Source of the DNA: Acidihalobacter aeolianus
GTDB lineage: Bacteria > Pseudomonadota > Gammaproteobacteria > DSM-5130 > Acidihalobacteraceae
Direction: 5' to 3'
DNA: 64,000 nucleotides
NCBI RefSeq assembly: GCF_001753165.1
Contig: NZ_CP017448.1
Coordinates: 948,462 to 1,012,461 of the forward strand
The translations under genes and the position numbers were made by a program. How positions within the stretch are numbered: the stretch's first letter is position 1; every line of letters starts with the position of its first letter. Under the pieces are notes generated by a model. That model ran no database searches. It saw only the letters and a program-made list of their open reading frames with translations, and was not told the DNA's origin. Below, in pieces: positions 54,909-63,591 of this stretch.

Positions 54909-55898
54909 TCAACCGGGCATCACCAGCACTGCGGCGCCGGTCAGCTGGCCATGGCGCAGCCGGTCGAGGGCCTCGTTGGCGGCGGATAGGGGGAAGCGCT
55001 CGATGACGGGCCGCACCGGTACGCGGGGGGCGAGTTCGAGGAATTCGTGGCCGTCGCGGCGGGTCAGGTTGGCCACCGAGCGCAGGTTGCGCTCGCCCCA
55101 CAGAATGTCATAGGGGAATGAGGGAATGTCGCTCATGTGGATGCCGCCGCAGACCACCGTGCCGCCCTTGCGTACGGCCCTGAGCGCCGCGGGCACCAGC
55201 GCGCCGACAGGGGCGAAGATGATGGCGGCGTCAAGGGCTTCGGGCGGGTGCTCGTCCGAGCTGCCGGCCCAAACGGCGCCCAGGCCGCGTGCGAAGTCCT
55301 GCGCCTGGGTATCGCCCTTGCGGGTGAAGGCGTAGACCTCCAGGCCCTGCCAGACCGCGACCTGGGCGATCAGATGCGCCGCCGCGCCGAAGCCGTAGAG
55401 GCCCAGACGCCGGACGTGGTCGCCGCACAGGCGTAGCGAGCGGTAGCCGATCAGCCCGGCGCACATCAGCGGCGAGGCCTCGGCCGAGTCGTAGACGGGA
55501 TCGATGGGGAAGCAGTAGCGATGGTCGGCGACGGTGTATTCCGCATAGCCGCCATCGATCTGGTAGCCGGTGAAGCGCGCCTCGGCGCACAGGTTTTCCT
55601 CGCCGCGACGGCAGAATTCGCATTCGCCGCAGCTGTAGCCGAGCCACGGCACGCCGAGACGGGTGCCCGGCGCAAAGTCGGCGCCGGGGCCGCAGCGCAC
55701 CACATGGCCGACGATTTCGTGCCCGGGCACGATGGGCAGAGGGATGTCCGGCAGTTCGCCGTCCACCAGGTGCAGGTCGGTGCGGCAGATCGCGCAGGTT
55801 TCCACCTTCAGCAGCACCTGACCGGGGCCGGGTTCGGGGTTGGGGCGCTCCACCTCGCGCAGGGGTTCGCCGATCGCCTCCAGTACCATCGCCTTCAT
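54909..55898 (-). CDS. Zinc-dependent alcohol dehydrogenase
   Basis: A 329-residue MDR-family dehydrogenase. Catalytic zinc ligands: Cys in ETCAICRTDLH (about residue 38), His in PGHEIVGH, Cys in PLMCAGLIGYRSL. Structural zinc: four cysteines in YSCGECEFCRRGEENLC. The nucleotide fold has LGLYGFGAAAHLIAQVA. The AdhP/YahK-like group oxidises primary alcohols with NAD(P). A second-choice start would be none, ATG 55898 opens with MKAMVLE. It is alone on the minus strand between the terminator and a small membrane protein. Confidence 0.9.
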   Translation of the reverse strand: MKAMVLEAIGEPLREVERPNPEPGPGQVLLKVETCAICRTDLHLVDGELPDIPLPIVPGHEIVGHVVRCGPGADFAPGTRLGVPWLGYSCGECEFCRRGEENLCAEARFTGYQIDGGYAEYTVADHRYCFPIDPVYDSAEASPLMCAGLIGYRSLRLCGDHVRRLGLYGFGAAAHLIAQVAVWQGLEVYAFTRKGDTQAQDFARGLGAVWAGSSDEHPPEALDAAIIFAPVGALVPAALRAVRKGGTVVCGGIHMSDIPSFPYDILWGERNLRSVANLTRRDGHEFLELAPRVPVRPVIERFPLSAANEALDRLRHGQLTGAAVLVMPG

Positions 55899-56024
55899 CG
55901 CATTGCCCTCCGTCCCGATGCACCGCCGCGCGCGGGCGGCGTGCCTAGAGGGTAGACCTTTGCGGCGAATCGGGGTTCTCGGCGAATGTGGCGGTGTTGA
56001 TGTCGCGCAAGCCGGAGAGGCGGG

Positions 56025-56258
56025 TCAGGCGGGTTCGGTGTCCGGCTGTAGCGTCGGCGGAGCGGCCTTTCGGGTCTGGGCCTCGGCGACGGCGTTGCCA
56101 TGCCGCCAAAGGTGGTAGATCACCAGCACGCCGAGAGGCACCACGAAGGTCACGAAGAGCACGGTCCAGAACACCACGAGCTTGAACACGCGGCCTGCGC
56201 GCGTCTTCGCCAGCAAGGTCTTGTGAAGGGCATCCTTGAAAGCCTGTGAGTCCTGCAT
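56025..56258 (-). CDS. Small single-helix membrane protein
   Basis: A 77-residue protein with an N-terminal basic cytoplasmic segment (FKDALHKTLLAKTRAGR), one membrane helix (about 25-47, VVFWTVLFVTFVVPLGVLVIYHLW) and a proline-rich tail. Not recognised. No signal peptidase site. Confidence 0.6.
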   Translation of the reverse strand: MQDSQAFKDALHKTLLAKTRAGRVFKLVVFWTVLFVTFVVPLGVLVIYHLWRHGNAVAEAQTRKAAPPTLQPDTEPA

Positions 56259-56392
56259 GTCGTCCCGCTCCGTCGTTTACTGTCTAGCCGCCGGACGGGA
56301 GCCCGGGGCAAGAATATAAGTAGATGCGAATATAGCTGCCGGACGGCGGGATGGCAAACCGGAGTGTGCCGGCGAGTGTGCGGATTACACGT

Positions 56393-57034
56393 TCATGGAG
56401 GCGACCCATTGGGTTCGCTACCGGTGAGCCGTGCGATCATGCGGTCATGAACCCTGGGCAGCAGCGTCAATGCGGCGATGCCGCCGATGAGGGCGAACAG
56501 CATGTCCGACTGCGTGTCCCAGGGATCGCCCTGGGTACCCAGGAAGGCGTCCGCCCCCTGGCCGAGCGCCACTGCGGCGCCCCATTCGATGAGTTCGTAG
56601 GCGGCGCTGATGGCGAGTACGACGCAGATCACGAGAAAGATCAGCATCCGCCTGCCGCGCACGTAACTACCACGGATCAGAACTTCCCGCGCCGCCAGGG
56701 CGGGGACGAAACCCTGGAAAAAATGCCCGATCTTGTCATAGGGATTGCGGTGCAGCCCCAGCCATTCCTGGATTTCGAAGCCCAGCGGCACGCGCGCATA
56801 GGTATAGGTGCCGCCGAGGATGAGGACGAGAGCATGCACAAAAATCAGCGCATACAGCAGACCGGTCAGCGGGAAACGCCGGTAACTGAGCCACAAAACG
56901 GGCACTACCACCCAGATTGGCGCCACCTCCATCGCCCAGGTGGCTCGATCCTGTGCAGCAACGACCGAAACACCGAGCAGGACGATCAGCGAGGCTGTGA
57001 TGAGCGGTAGAAGAAACGGAATGCGTCTGGACAT
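56393..57034 (-). CDS. DUF2238 (YjdF-like) membrane protein
   Basis: The 213-residue protein has five to six membrane helices and the DUF2238 hallmark YDKIGHFFQGFVPALAAREVL, followed by AISAAYELIEWGAAVALGQGADAFLGTQGDPWDTQSDM, acidic and His-rich motifs in the membrane that resemble a hydrolase site. Function unknown. Start ATG 57034 (MSRRIPF); upstream in-frame codons to 57139 are not convincing. It is the last gene with GC content typical of the chromosome before the gene-poor region. Confidence 0.87.
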   Translation of the reverse strand: MSRRIPFLLPLITASLIVLLGVSVVAAQDRATWAMEVAPIWVVVPVLWLSYRRFPLTGLLYALIFVHALVLILGGTYTYARVPLGFEIQEWLGLHRNPYDKIGHFFQGFVPALAAREVLIRGSYVRGRRMLIFLVICVVLAISAAYELIEWGAAVALGQGADAFLGTQGDPWDTQSDMLFALIGGIAALTLLPRVHDRMIARLTGSEPNGSPP

Positions 57035-57180
57035 GATGGGTCTGGAAACCTGGGCGGAAGCGTTGTCGTCGCCATTGATTGTAGGCTTCCGGAAGGGGGG
57101 CTTGCTGGAAACCTTGCCGGCATTAATCCCGTGAGCCACCGCGCGGTCTAATCATCTGAAGGCAAGATAGGGTCAACCTT

Positions 57181-57426
57181 TCAGGATTCCATCCTTTGCT
57201 TTCTGCGGATTACCCAGTCGATGCCATACCAGAGAAGAACAATAGCAATACCGTTCCCAATAAATTTTGGAATGTCATGTAGGTTGGGATTCAAGGTGAC
57301 AAATTGTTTGAGTTTCTCCAGAAGAAAGTTTGAACTGCCGTGATGCAATGGCAGCATGGCCGAACTAAACCACATCCATAGCCAAAATAATCCGTTGGTG
57401 ATCCTGAGTTTTATCCAAATGCTCAC
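57181..57426 (-). CDS. Small two-helix membrane protein, AT-rich gene
   Basis: An 81-residue protein with a hydrophobic N-terminal helix (NGLFWLWMWFSSAML) and a second one near the end (IGNGIAIVLLWYGIDWVI) followed by a basic tail. Not recognised. GTG start at 57426 follows GGAGACAGAT, a well-spaced RBS, which supports a real gene. Base composition is lower in GC than the core genome. Confidence 0.55.
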   Translation of the reverse strand: MSIWIKLRITNGLFWLWMWFSSAMLPLHHGSSNFLLEKLKQFVTLNPNLHDIPKFIGNGIAIVLLWYGIDWVIRRKQRMES

Positions 57427-57643
57427 ATCTGTCTCCGATCAATAGATAAGCCAGCGACATACCGAATTGCCGTCCATTCTAGAGGTTGGGCAAGGCACGC
57501 TAGTGTTGTGTTGCAGCAGATAGGGACGCATCAACTGAGGCTGAAGGCATCAGTGATGCATCGTTCAAGAAGACTGCAATTCACTTATGACGAATTTCGG
57601 GATGGCGGGGATGGTATAACGAATCCGCTATCTGCGCGCATCA

Positions 57644-57679
57644 CCATGAATCAGCAGCCATTAGCCTGCTGATTCATGG
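57644..57679. repeat. Perfect 14-bp inverted repeat at a gene end
   Basis: CCATGAATCAGCAG (57644-57657) and its exact complement CTGCTGATTCATGG (57666-57679) flank an 8-nt loop. It straddles the stop codon of the minus-strand 99-residue gene. No uridine tract follows on the minus strand. Confidence 0.85.
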
Positions 57680-57960
57680 CCTGCTTCCGGCCATGGCATT
57701 CTGTCACGCCACTCTTCTATCAAGTGACGTCCCATTTCTGTTAGCCGATAGACCGGGTTTCCAAATATATATTCGCGGGTTGTAAAGCCTTCAGAGAGCA
57801 GATTGGACATCACCACTTCATGCTCTTCAGGACTCATCCCATGCAGGCGTTGCTCCTCATAAATAGCGCCGCTAGGAGTGCCTTCGTTGTCCCGTGTTGA
57901 AATGCTCTTCAGCGTAATCAGCAAGGTTTTCTGATCGAGATTACCTGAATAGGGCGTCAT
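57661..57960 (-). CDS. Small winged-helix-like protein of unknown function
   Basis: A 99-residue soluble protein. The arrangement of helix, helix and a beta-wing (HEVVMSNLLSEGFTTREYIFGNPVYRLTEMGRHLIEEWRDRM) resembles small MarR/PadR-like winged-helix domains, where TEMGR HLI is like the wing and last helix. DNA binding is suggested but not shown. ATG 57960 with GAGG 8 nt upstream. It is low in GC compared with neighbours and near a MITE-like element. Confidence 0.55.
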   Translation of the reverse strand: MTPYSGNLDQKTLLITLKSISTRDNEGTPSGAIYEEQRLHGMSPEEHEVVMSNLLSEGFTTREYIFGNPVYRLTEMGRHLIEEWRDRMPWPEAGHESAG

Positions 57961-57988
57961 CTCCTGATCCTCTTGTTGCTGGTTGTTA

Positions 57989-58251
57989 GTGCCTGTTCAC
58001 ACTATGGGGTGGAGTGCTGCCGGAGCCACTTTCCGCGACTCGCCAGGCGCTGTGAGCGCGGTGTGGCCGGCCGCATGAGCGAGCGGCAACACCGCGAGAC
58101 GCGGAAAGCGGCCCGGCCCTGCAGGGCGGCTGAAAAACCGCCACCGGTGTTGCTCGTCGCTGATTTGGAATCGCACAAACTGTGATCCTCGCGCCTTGAT
58201 TGGCGGTTTTCCAGTCACTAAAGCGCCCCACCGCATAGTGTGGACAGGCCC
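57989..58251. mobile_element. MITE-like element, 263 bp, imperfect terminal inverted repeats
   Basis: Ends: left GTGCCTGTTCACACTATGGG (from 57989) and the complement of the right end, GGGCCTGTCCACACTATGCG (up to 58251). Aligned over about 31 positions from the flanking TTAG, 27 match. Both ends are bordered by TA (57987-57988 and 58252-58253), consistent with a TA target duplication. The inside is GC-rich and full of short complementary segments (for example CTTTCCGCG with CGCGGAAAG; CGGTGT with ACACCG), with no transposase. This fits a non-autonomous miniature inverted-repeat element mobilised by an IS5/IS630-like transposase; the family cannot be fixed by eye. Confidence 0.7.
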
Positions 58252-58735
58252 TAAGACATGGACCAACACTGGTGCCGAGTGCATGATGAACATGTCCTAA
58301 TGTTTTGTAGCGTAACTACCGGCATGCAATCGAGCCGATGTCTCAATCAGCTTTCCGAAATAGGCCGTTGATACCGCCCCCCGCCCGGATTGTCGAAGTC
58401 ACGTGTCAAATCGGGAAAGGGGTGGAGGAGGAGTCCATAAAGAGATATACCGGCCATTCGCGGTCTGATGTTGATATCAGCAATATATATCATGGCCTGT
58501 TCTCTGCATCGCCGATGCATCCTCGTAGCTTTGCCAGAACGTGCTGGCATGGGCTCGGTTGACAGGACACCATCCGAGCAGATTCCGTCTGGACGGCGAA
58601 CGCGTGCTATGTAACTAGGCGGCGTGTGCGGTCGAGGTCTGTTCGTAGTACGTATTCAGGCAAGATTGAATACCGATTCCGGCTTTGTCAAAACAGTGAT
58701 TGATTATTTGTATTTAGCAAATTCACAAGTTTCAT
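58252..58735. other. Gene-poor, increasingly AT-rich spacer
   Basis: About 480 bp with no gene I can support. A 74-codon plus-strand frame at 58338-58562 has neither a good RBS nor recognisable sequence. The second half (58660-58740) is strongly AT-rich. It may hold remnants of an acquired segment. Confidence 0.4.
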
Positions 58736-58981
58736 TCACGTTTCTTTCTCTAAACCTACTACAGCTCTATAGAGATAGTTGCCACCATCATCAGATTCTG
58801 TATCTACTGACATAACAACTAGAGTTACACCATTTCTATCAATTTTTTGTCCCACAAATGGTATTACCCCATCACCATATTCCTCGGTGCTTAGAATCAT
58901 CGACGAGGGCATCTGTGAAACCGGGTCCACTGTAAACAACTCGGAAGCAAGCGGGGTGGGTTTTAGTACTACGATAGACAT
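58736..58981 (-). CDS. Small orphan protein
   Basis: Not recognised. An 81-residue, mostly beta-like soluble protein (SIVVLKPTPLASELFTVDP, DRNGVTLVVMSVDTES). ATG 58981 has GGAG with a 7-8 nt spacer upstream, which makes translation plausible. The gene is clearly AT-rich for this chromosome, so it is probably horizontally acquired. Confidence 0.5.
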   Translation of the reverse strand: MSIVVLKPTPLASELFTVDPVSQMPSSMILSTEEYGDGVIPFVGQKIDRNGVTLVVMSVDTESDDGGNYLYRAVVGLEKET

Positions 58982-59162
58982 AAATACTCCACATGATTGA
59001 ACAACATGACCAAAATATTTGTTGCCATCTCCAGATCTGTTGATTTGCCTATTCAGTAGTAACCAGTCAGTCAGATGTGGTGACCGAGGTGACAGCTGTT
59101 GGCCGAAACCGTCGAACAAAACCAACTCACTGTCATCTGCTTCCGCTCAGCAGCAACCACGA

Positions 59163-59193
59163 TGACCGGAGGGAAGTAGGTTGCCTCCGGTCA
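59163..59193. terminator. 10-bp inverted repeat after the glycogen cluster
   Basis: TGACCGGAGG (59163-59172) pairs perfectly with CCTCCGGTCA (59184-59193) across an 11-nt loop, 32 bp after the last gene of the minus-strand cluster. No uridine tract, so terminator function is uncertain. Confidence 0.4.
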
Positions 59194-59224
59194 CCACGGC
59201 CTGGTTTGTTCAAATCAGACTTCC

Positions 59225-60688
59225 TTAAAAATCGTTATTCAGAATGGCCTCTGCGCGGCGGCAGATTTCGCGGCCGTAGTCAGTCCAGATGCCCTGTCCC
59301 CAGTAGCGGTAGCAGCTTGTCTGCGAGGCGAGCAGGTGGAACAGGGCGTTGCGGTAGCGACCTTCCTGGCTGGAGACGCCGGCGGCCAGGGCCTTTTCGT
59401 TGAACAGTGCGCTGACCTTTTCCATCGGGCCGAGGACGTTGTCGTAGCCGCGGACCCAGGAGAGGTTGTTGGTCCAGCTGCCGCCCTCCATGTTGAAGCG
59501 TTCGTCTTCGCGCTTGAGTTCGTCGATGACGGCGGCCAGTCGGTCGGGGCCGTCGCCGGGCTGCATGCGTTCCCAGATGCGTTTCTGGAACGTGGGCTGG
59601 ATGACGGGGAAGTCGGCTTCGTGCAGGCCCAGCTCAGCAAGGTATTCCAGATATTCGCTGACGTTGAGCAGGGGCACGTCGCTGCCGGACGCGGTGTTGA
59701 CCACTTCCATGTATTTCGGCGGAAACTCGTTCATCATCACGCCGCCGTTCTCGCCGTCGGCGATCTGGGTGACGAGTTGCGGCACCTCGCGCCCGGCCAG
59801 TTCGCGACGGGCGAGACCCTGCGCTTCATACCAGGGCTGCATCTGTGCGACGAGCTTGGTGTCGGAACCCTGGGTCTTGACGATGGCGATGATGCTGGCC
59901 GTCTCGCCCCGCGAATTGGTGCACACCAGGCGGTGGGGCAGATGTGGGGTGTGCGGGTTGTGGCCGTCCTCGGGGCGTTCGACGGTGTGTTCCTGCACCA
60001 GCACCCACTGGTAGCCGCATTCGCGCAGGGTGCGGACGAATTCGTAGGCGACGTCGGGGTGGTTGGGCAGCGCCATTTCGGAGGGCGAGAAACCCTTCAC
60101 GCGGGCGAGCGCTTCCAGGCCGAACAGCCCGGCGAAATGCTGTTGCCAGGCGCGCACGTGCAGCCGGTAATCCTGCACCGGCGTCGAGGGGGCGACGGGG
60201 TGGCCCCAGGGCATGCCCAGCCATTCGACCGCATGGCGGTATTCGGGGTTGCAGGTGATCGTCTTGAGCGCGTCGAGTACATCGTGCGCACCCATCTGGC
60301 GCAGGCCGTGAAACAGGGTGCCGGAATATTCCAGCATCACCCGCGGCCGTTTGCCGTCTCCGACCAGTTGCGGGATGTACTCGCCCATGCGCTTGTAGCA
60401 CTGGAGGAAGACCGGGGCGTTGTGGTTATCGCCGATGTCCTGATGCTCCATCATGTGCTGGAGATTGCCGATGATGGCGGCGGTGTGCAGGTCGTCGCCG
60501 CCGGCGGGGATCAGCGGCTGGTGCATGTGCAGGGCATTGGCGGCCGCGGCGCGCACGCGGCTGAAGTCGATGCCGCTTTCGGGTAGATACTGCTGGCCGT
60601 CGCCACGCTCGGCGAGGGTTCGGGAAATCTGATCTTCGCTGCCGCAGATATTGGGCAGGCCGTCGACGTATTCGGGCAGTTCGGCCAT
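59225..60688 (-). CDS. GH57 glycoside hydrolase
   Basis: A 487-residue family 57 enzyme. Conserved sites: HQP at 56-58 in LHMHQPLIPAG, the nucleophile E204 in FSPSEMALPN, and the acid D311 in QIADGENGGVM; the GENGG motif matches the TDGxNGG of the family. GH57 members are amylases, 4-alpha-glucanotransferases or branching enzymes; the position after glgA points to glycogen or maltodextrin remodelling, but the activity cannot be read off. No signal peptide, so cytoplasmic. RBS GAGGAGG precedes ATG 60688. Confidence 0.88.
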   Translation of the reverse strand: MAELPEYVDGLPNICGSEDQISRTLAERGDGQQYLPESGIDFSRVRAAAANALHMHQPLIPAGGDDLHTAAIIGNLQHMMEHQDIGDNHNAPVFLQCYKRMGEYIPQLVGDGKRPRVMLEYSGTLFHGLRQMGAHDVLDALKTITCNPEYRHAVEWLGMPWGHPVAPSTPVQDYRLHVRAWQQHFAGLFGLEALARVKGFSPSEMALPNHPDVAYEFVRTLRECGYQWVLVQEHTVERPEDGHNPHTPHLPHRLVCTNSRGETASIIAIVKTQGSDTKLVAQMQPWYEAQGLARRELAGREVPQLVTQIADGENGGVMMNEFPPKYMEVVNTASGSDVPLLNVSEYLEYLAELGLHEADFPVIQPTFQKRIWERMQPGDGPDRLAAVIDELKREDERFNMEGGSWTNNLSWVRGYDNVLGPMEKVSALFNEKALAAGVSSQEGRYRNALFHLLASQTSCYRYWGQGIWTDYGREICRRAEAILNNDF

Positions 60689-60725
60689 GGAGCCTCCTCG
60701 GCGTGGGTGGCTGAATTAAAACGGG

Positions 60726-62210
60726 TTAACGGTGACGGATGTATTCGTAGATGCGCAGATAATGTTCTCCCGGGTGATTCCACGAGAAGTCGCAACGCAT
60801 GCCGTTCTCGATCAGTTCGCGGAAATCGTCGGGGTGGTGCTGCCAGAGTCCGATGGCGCGTCCCAAGGCTGTTTCCAAGGCCAGTTCATCGGTCTGGTGG
60901 AAGACGTAGCCGTTGCGCTCGGCGGGCGGCTTGTCGGAGAAGTCGCGGTCGAACACCGTGTCAGCAAGTCCGCCCACGGCGCGTACCACGGGCACGGTGC
61001 CGTAGCGCAGGCCGATCATCTGGGTGAGGCCGCAGGGCTCGTACATGCTGGGCACGACGATGATGTCCGCGCCGGCGTAGATCAGATGCGCCAGTTCCTC
61101 GTTGTAGCCGATTTCGAGATGGCAGTCCGGGTTGTCGTTGAGTTCGGCCTTGATGTGCAGGAACTGGCCGTTGATGCTGGATTCGGGGCTCGATCCGAGC
61201 AGTACGAACTGCGCGCCGTTGGCCAGCGAGTAGTAGATCGCGTGGCGGATCAGATGCACGCCCTTCTGCTGGTCGAGACGTCCGACGTAGGCGACGATGG
61301 GTTTGTAGTTGTCCGCCAGCCATAGGCGCTCGCGCAGCGCGCGCTTGTCGTCGTATTTGTGCTCCAGCGTGGCAATGCCGTAATGCGCCGGAAGATGGGG
61401 GTCGCTTTCCGGGTTCCACATTTCGTAATCCAGGCCATTGAGCACGCCGCCAAATTTCGCCTGATGCATATGCAGCAGATGTCCCAGGCCGAAACCCTGT
61501 TCGGTGTGGCGTACCTCCCAGGCATGCCGTGGCGATACCGTGGTGATGAAATTCGAGTAGACGATCGCACCCTTCATGAAATTGATCGCGGTACGGTTGA
61601 AATCGTCGCCCATGCGCGCCAAATCGAAATAATATTCCGGACGTCCGAGCCCGGTTGCCCACAGCACGTTTGCGCCGGCAATGCCCTGGTGTTTGAAATT
61701 GTGAATCGTATGGCACACGCGTTGATTCGCCATGCCGTGGTGGGCGTAGATTTCGTACAGCAGCGGGGCGACGAGCGCGGTCTGCCAGTCGTGCGAGTGG
61801 ATCACGTCGGGGCGTTTGCCGCTCTTGAGCATGAATTCCATCGCCGCCTTGGTGAAAAAGGCGAAGCGCATGTGCTCGTCGGGAAACCCGTAAAAGGTGC
61901 CGCGGTTGAAGAAGTTTTCTTCGGAGTGCGGCTCGATGAAAAAGCACTTGCGGCCGTGAACGTAACCGAAAAACACCGTGCAGTGGATGAAGCGGTTGAA
62001 CCAGGTGACCCAGAGGTCTTCATAGACCACCTGCAGGCCCCAGATCTGGTCGTAGCGCATGCAGTCGTATTTGGGCAGGATGATTTCGACCGCATTGCCG
62101 CGTATTTCCAGTTCGCGGCTCAGTCCGAAGACCACGTCGCCGAGACCGCCTACCTTGGCGACTGGGGCGCATTCCGATGCAACCATCACGATGTACATGA
62201 CTCGGTCCAA
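60726..62210 (-). CDS. glgA: Glycogen synthase (GT5)
   Basis: A 494-residue glycosyltransferase with the ADP-glucose motif KVGGLGDVV at 19-27, HSHDWQTALVAPLLY, and the C-terminal catalytic text AGADIIVVPSMYEPCGLTQMIGLRYGTVPVVRAVGG with E (YEPCGL). It elongates alpha-1,4-glucan. The enzyme is flanked by two GH57 genes on the same strand; glgC, glgB and glgP of the usual kind are not seen in the window. ATG at 62210 (a second Met at 62198). Confidence 0.96.
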   Translation of the reverse strand: MDRVMYIVMVASECAPVAKVGGLGDVVFGLSRELEIRGNAVEIILPKYDCMRYDQIWGLQVVYEDLWVTWFNRFIHCTVFFGYVHGRKCFFIEPHSEENFFNRGTFYGFPDEHMRFAFFTKAAMEFMLKSGKRPDVIHSHDWQTALVAPLLYEIYAHHGMANQRVCHTIHNFKHQGIAGANVLWATGLGRPEYYFDLARMGDDFNRTAINFMKGAIVYSNFITTVSPRHAWEVRHTEQGFGLGHLLHMHQAKFGGVLNGLDYEMWNPESDPHLPAHYGIATLEHKYDDKRALRERLWLADNYKPIVAYVGRLDQQKGVHLIRHAIYYSLANGAQFVLLGSSPESSINGQFLHIKAELNDNPDCHLEIGYNEELAHLIYAGADIIVVPSMYEPCGLTQMIGLRYGTVPVVRAVGGLADTVFDRDFSDKPPAERNGYVFHQTDELALETALGRAIGLWQHHPDDFRELIENGMRCDFSWNHPGEHYLRIYEYIRHR

Positions 62211-62340
62211 CCTCGTTGTGCGGATTTGTATGAAGTTCTGAGTTCGGCGGCGGGGATTCGTTCGCGCCCACGTTGCGCCGGCTGATTAATTTTCCTGATG
62301 ATTGTGTGTCTGAGTGGGGCTGGGTTCCTGTATAACCGAA

Positions 62341-63513
62341 TCAGCCGCGGGCAGGAAGTCGGCCGAGGTTCGCGAGCCGTTCGCTCACCGCGTCGAGGTC
62401 GGCATGACAGCGGTGCACCCAGGCCTCGCCCCAATAGAAATGGCAGCTCGTCTGCGCACGGAGGATGCGCCAGTAGGCGTCTTCCAGAAGGTCCTCGTGC
62501 ACTTGTCCCAGCCGGCTGCGGAGGGCGTGCCAGGCCGCGCTGAGCTCGGCTGCGCGAGCCAGCGCATCGCGCTGTGCCTGCGAGCCGGTCCATTGCACGA
62601 AGCCCGTGCCGTGGTGCCAGCCGGTGTTCCAGGCGCCGGTTTCGACATGTACCTCGCCGTGGGCGCCGAAGCGGTCGAGATAGTCGTCGATGAATGTGGG
62701 TCTGACCGTGGCGTCGGGCGCAGCGGCTCGGTCGAGTAGGTCGCGGTAAAACGAGGACCAGAAATTCGCGCCTTCGGTGGTGTTGCGGAACCAGCCCCCG
62801 TTGTCGCCGTCGGTTGCGGTGGTCACCAGAGGCGGGAAGTCGCACCAGCGCGTGCGTTCGGCGATTTCGCACTCGAACCAGGCGGCCTCCAGCCCGGACT
62901 CCTGGGCGTTCGACAGGTCGCGGTCGCGCACCACCACGACGATTTCCTCGCCTTGATAGCGCGCTATATGCGGCCGATAGCGCAGCTCCTCCCAGCGCAT
63001 CGGAGTCACCGCGCGCACATGCTCGCTGTCGACCAGCACGTAGCGGTAGCCGAATCGGCGCAGCAGAGGAATCATCTCCATGCTGAAGCCCATCTCGGGC
63101 GGCCAGAAACCGTCGAAGCGGTCGCGCCAGAAGAGGTGGCGGGCAAGTCCCTGCCAGCGTTCCAGGTGAGCCGCCCGGTCCGTCTCCGGAATCAGCGGTA
63201 TTACCGGATGGTAGTAGCCGGTGCCGAGGATGCGGAAAAGACGCTCGTTCTGCAGATGCCAGAGCAGGGCGCCGACGTCCACGATGCCGTACACGCGCTG
63301 CTGGAACGCCGGGTCGGCCAGGGTTTCGAGCAGTGTGCCCGACAGTGCGAGATGCACGCGCGCCGTTTCCTCCCGACCCCATAGCGATCGCGGCATACGG
63401 TCGAGGGCGAACAGGATTTCATGGGTTTCCCAAGGTTGGGTGTCCAGCAGGTCCTGCAGATTACCGGACGGCTGATGAAAGTTGAGTACCAGCGCATGGT
63501 GGGCCTGCTGCAT
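62341..63513 (-). CDS. GH57 glycoside hydrolase, short form
   Basis: A 390-residue family 57 enzyme: HQP at 13-15 in LNFHQPSGN, nucleophile E140 in FWPPEMGFS, and acid D235 in TATDGDNGGW, followed by the C-terminal helical part (AYWRILRAQTSCHFYWGEAWVHRC). It differs from the other GH57 gene in length and in the N-terminus, so the two probably have separate functions (for example hydrolase and transferase). Cytoplasmic. First in the GH57-glgA-GH57 order after hsp20, with 130 bp between it and glgA. Confidence 0.88.
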   Translation of the reverse strand: MQQAHHALVLNFHQPSGNLQDLLDTQPWETHEILFALDRMPRSLWGREETARVHLALSGTLLETLADPAFQQRVYGIVDVGALLWHLQNERLFRILGTGYYHPVIPLIPETDRAAHLERWQGLARHLFWRDRFDGFWPPEMGFSMEMIPLLRRFGYRYVLVDSEHVRAVTPMRWEELRYRPHIARYQGEEIVVVVRDRDLSNAQESGLEAAWFECEIAERTRWCDFPPLVTTATDGDNGGWFRNTTEGANFWSSFYRDLLDRAAAPDATVRPTFIDDYLDRFGAHGEVHVETGAWNTGWHHGTGFVQWTGSQAQRDALARAAELSAAWHALRSRLGQVHEDLLEDAYWRILRAQTSCHFYWGEAWVHRCHADLDAVSERLANLGRLPARG

Positions 63514-63591
63514 CTGCTTTCGCTCCAGGGGGTGGAAGGATTGTGCCGCGGCCCGCTGCCGGACCGCGGCGATGTCATGGCGTTACCGGCT

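Noticed and set aside
57997-58293. 98-codon minus-strand frame and 70-codon plus-strand frame inside the MITE-like element
   Set aside because: No RBS or family similarity recognised, and low-complexity Arg/Pro content; the terminal repeats explain the locus better.
58338-58562. 74-codon plus-strand frame
   Set aside because: No ribosome binding site, no recognisable sequence, composition like intergenic DNA.
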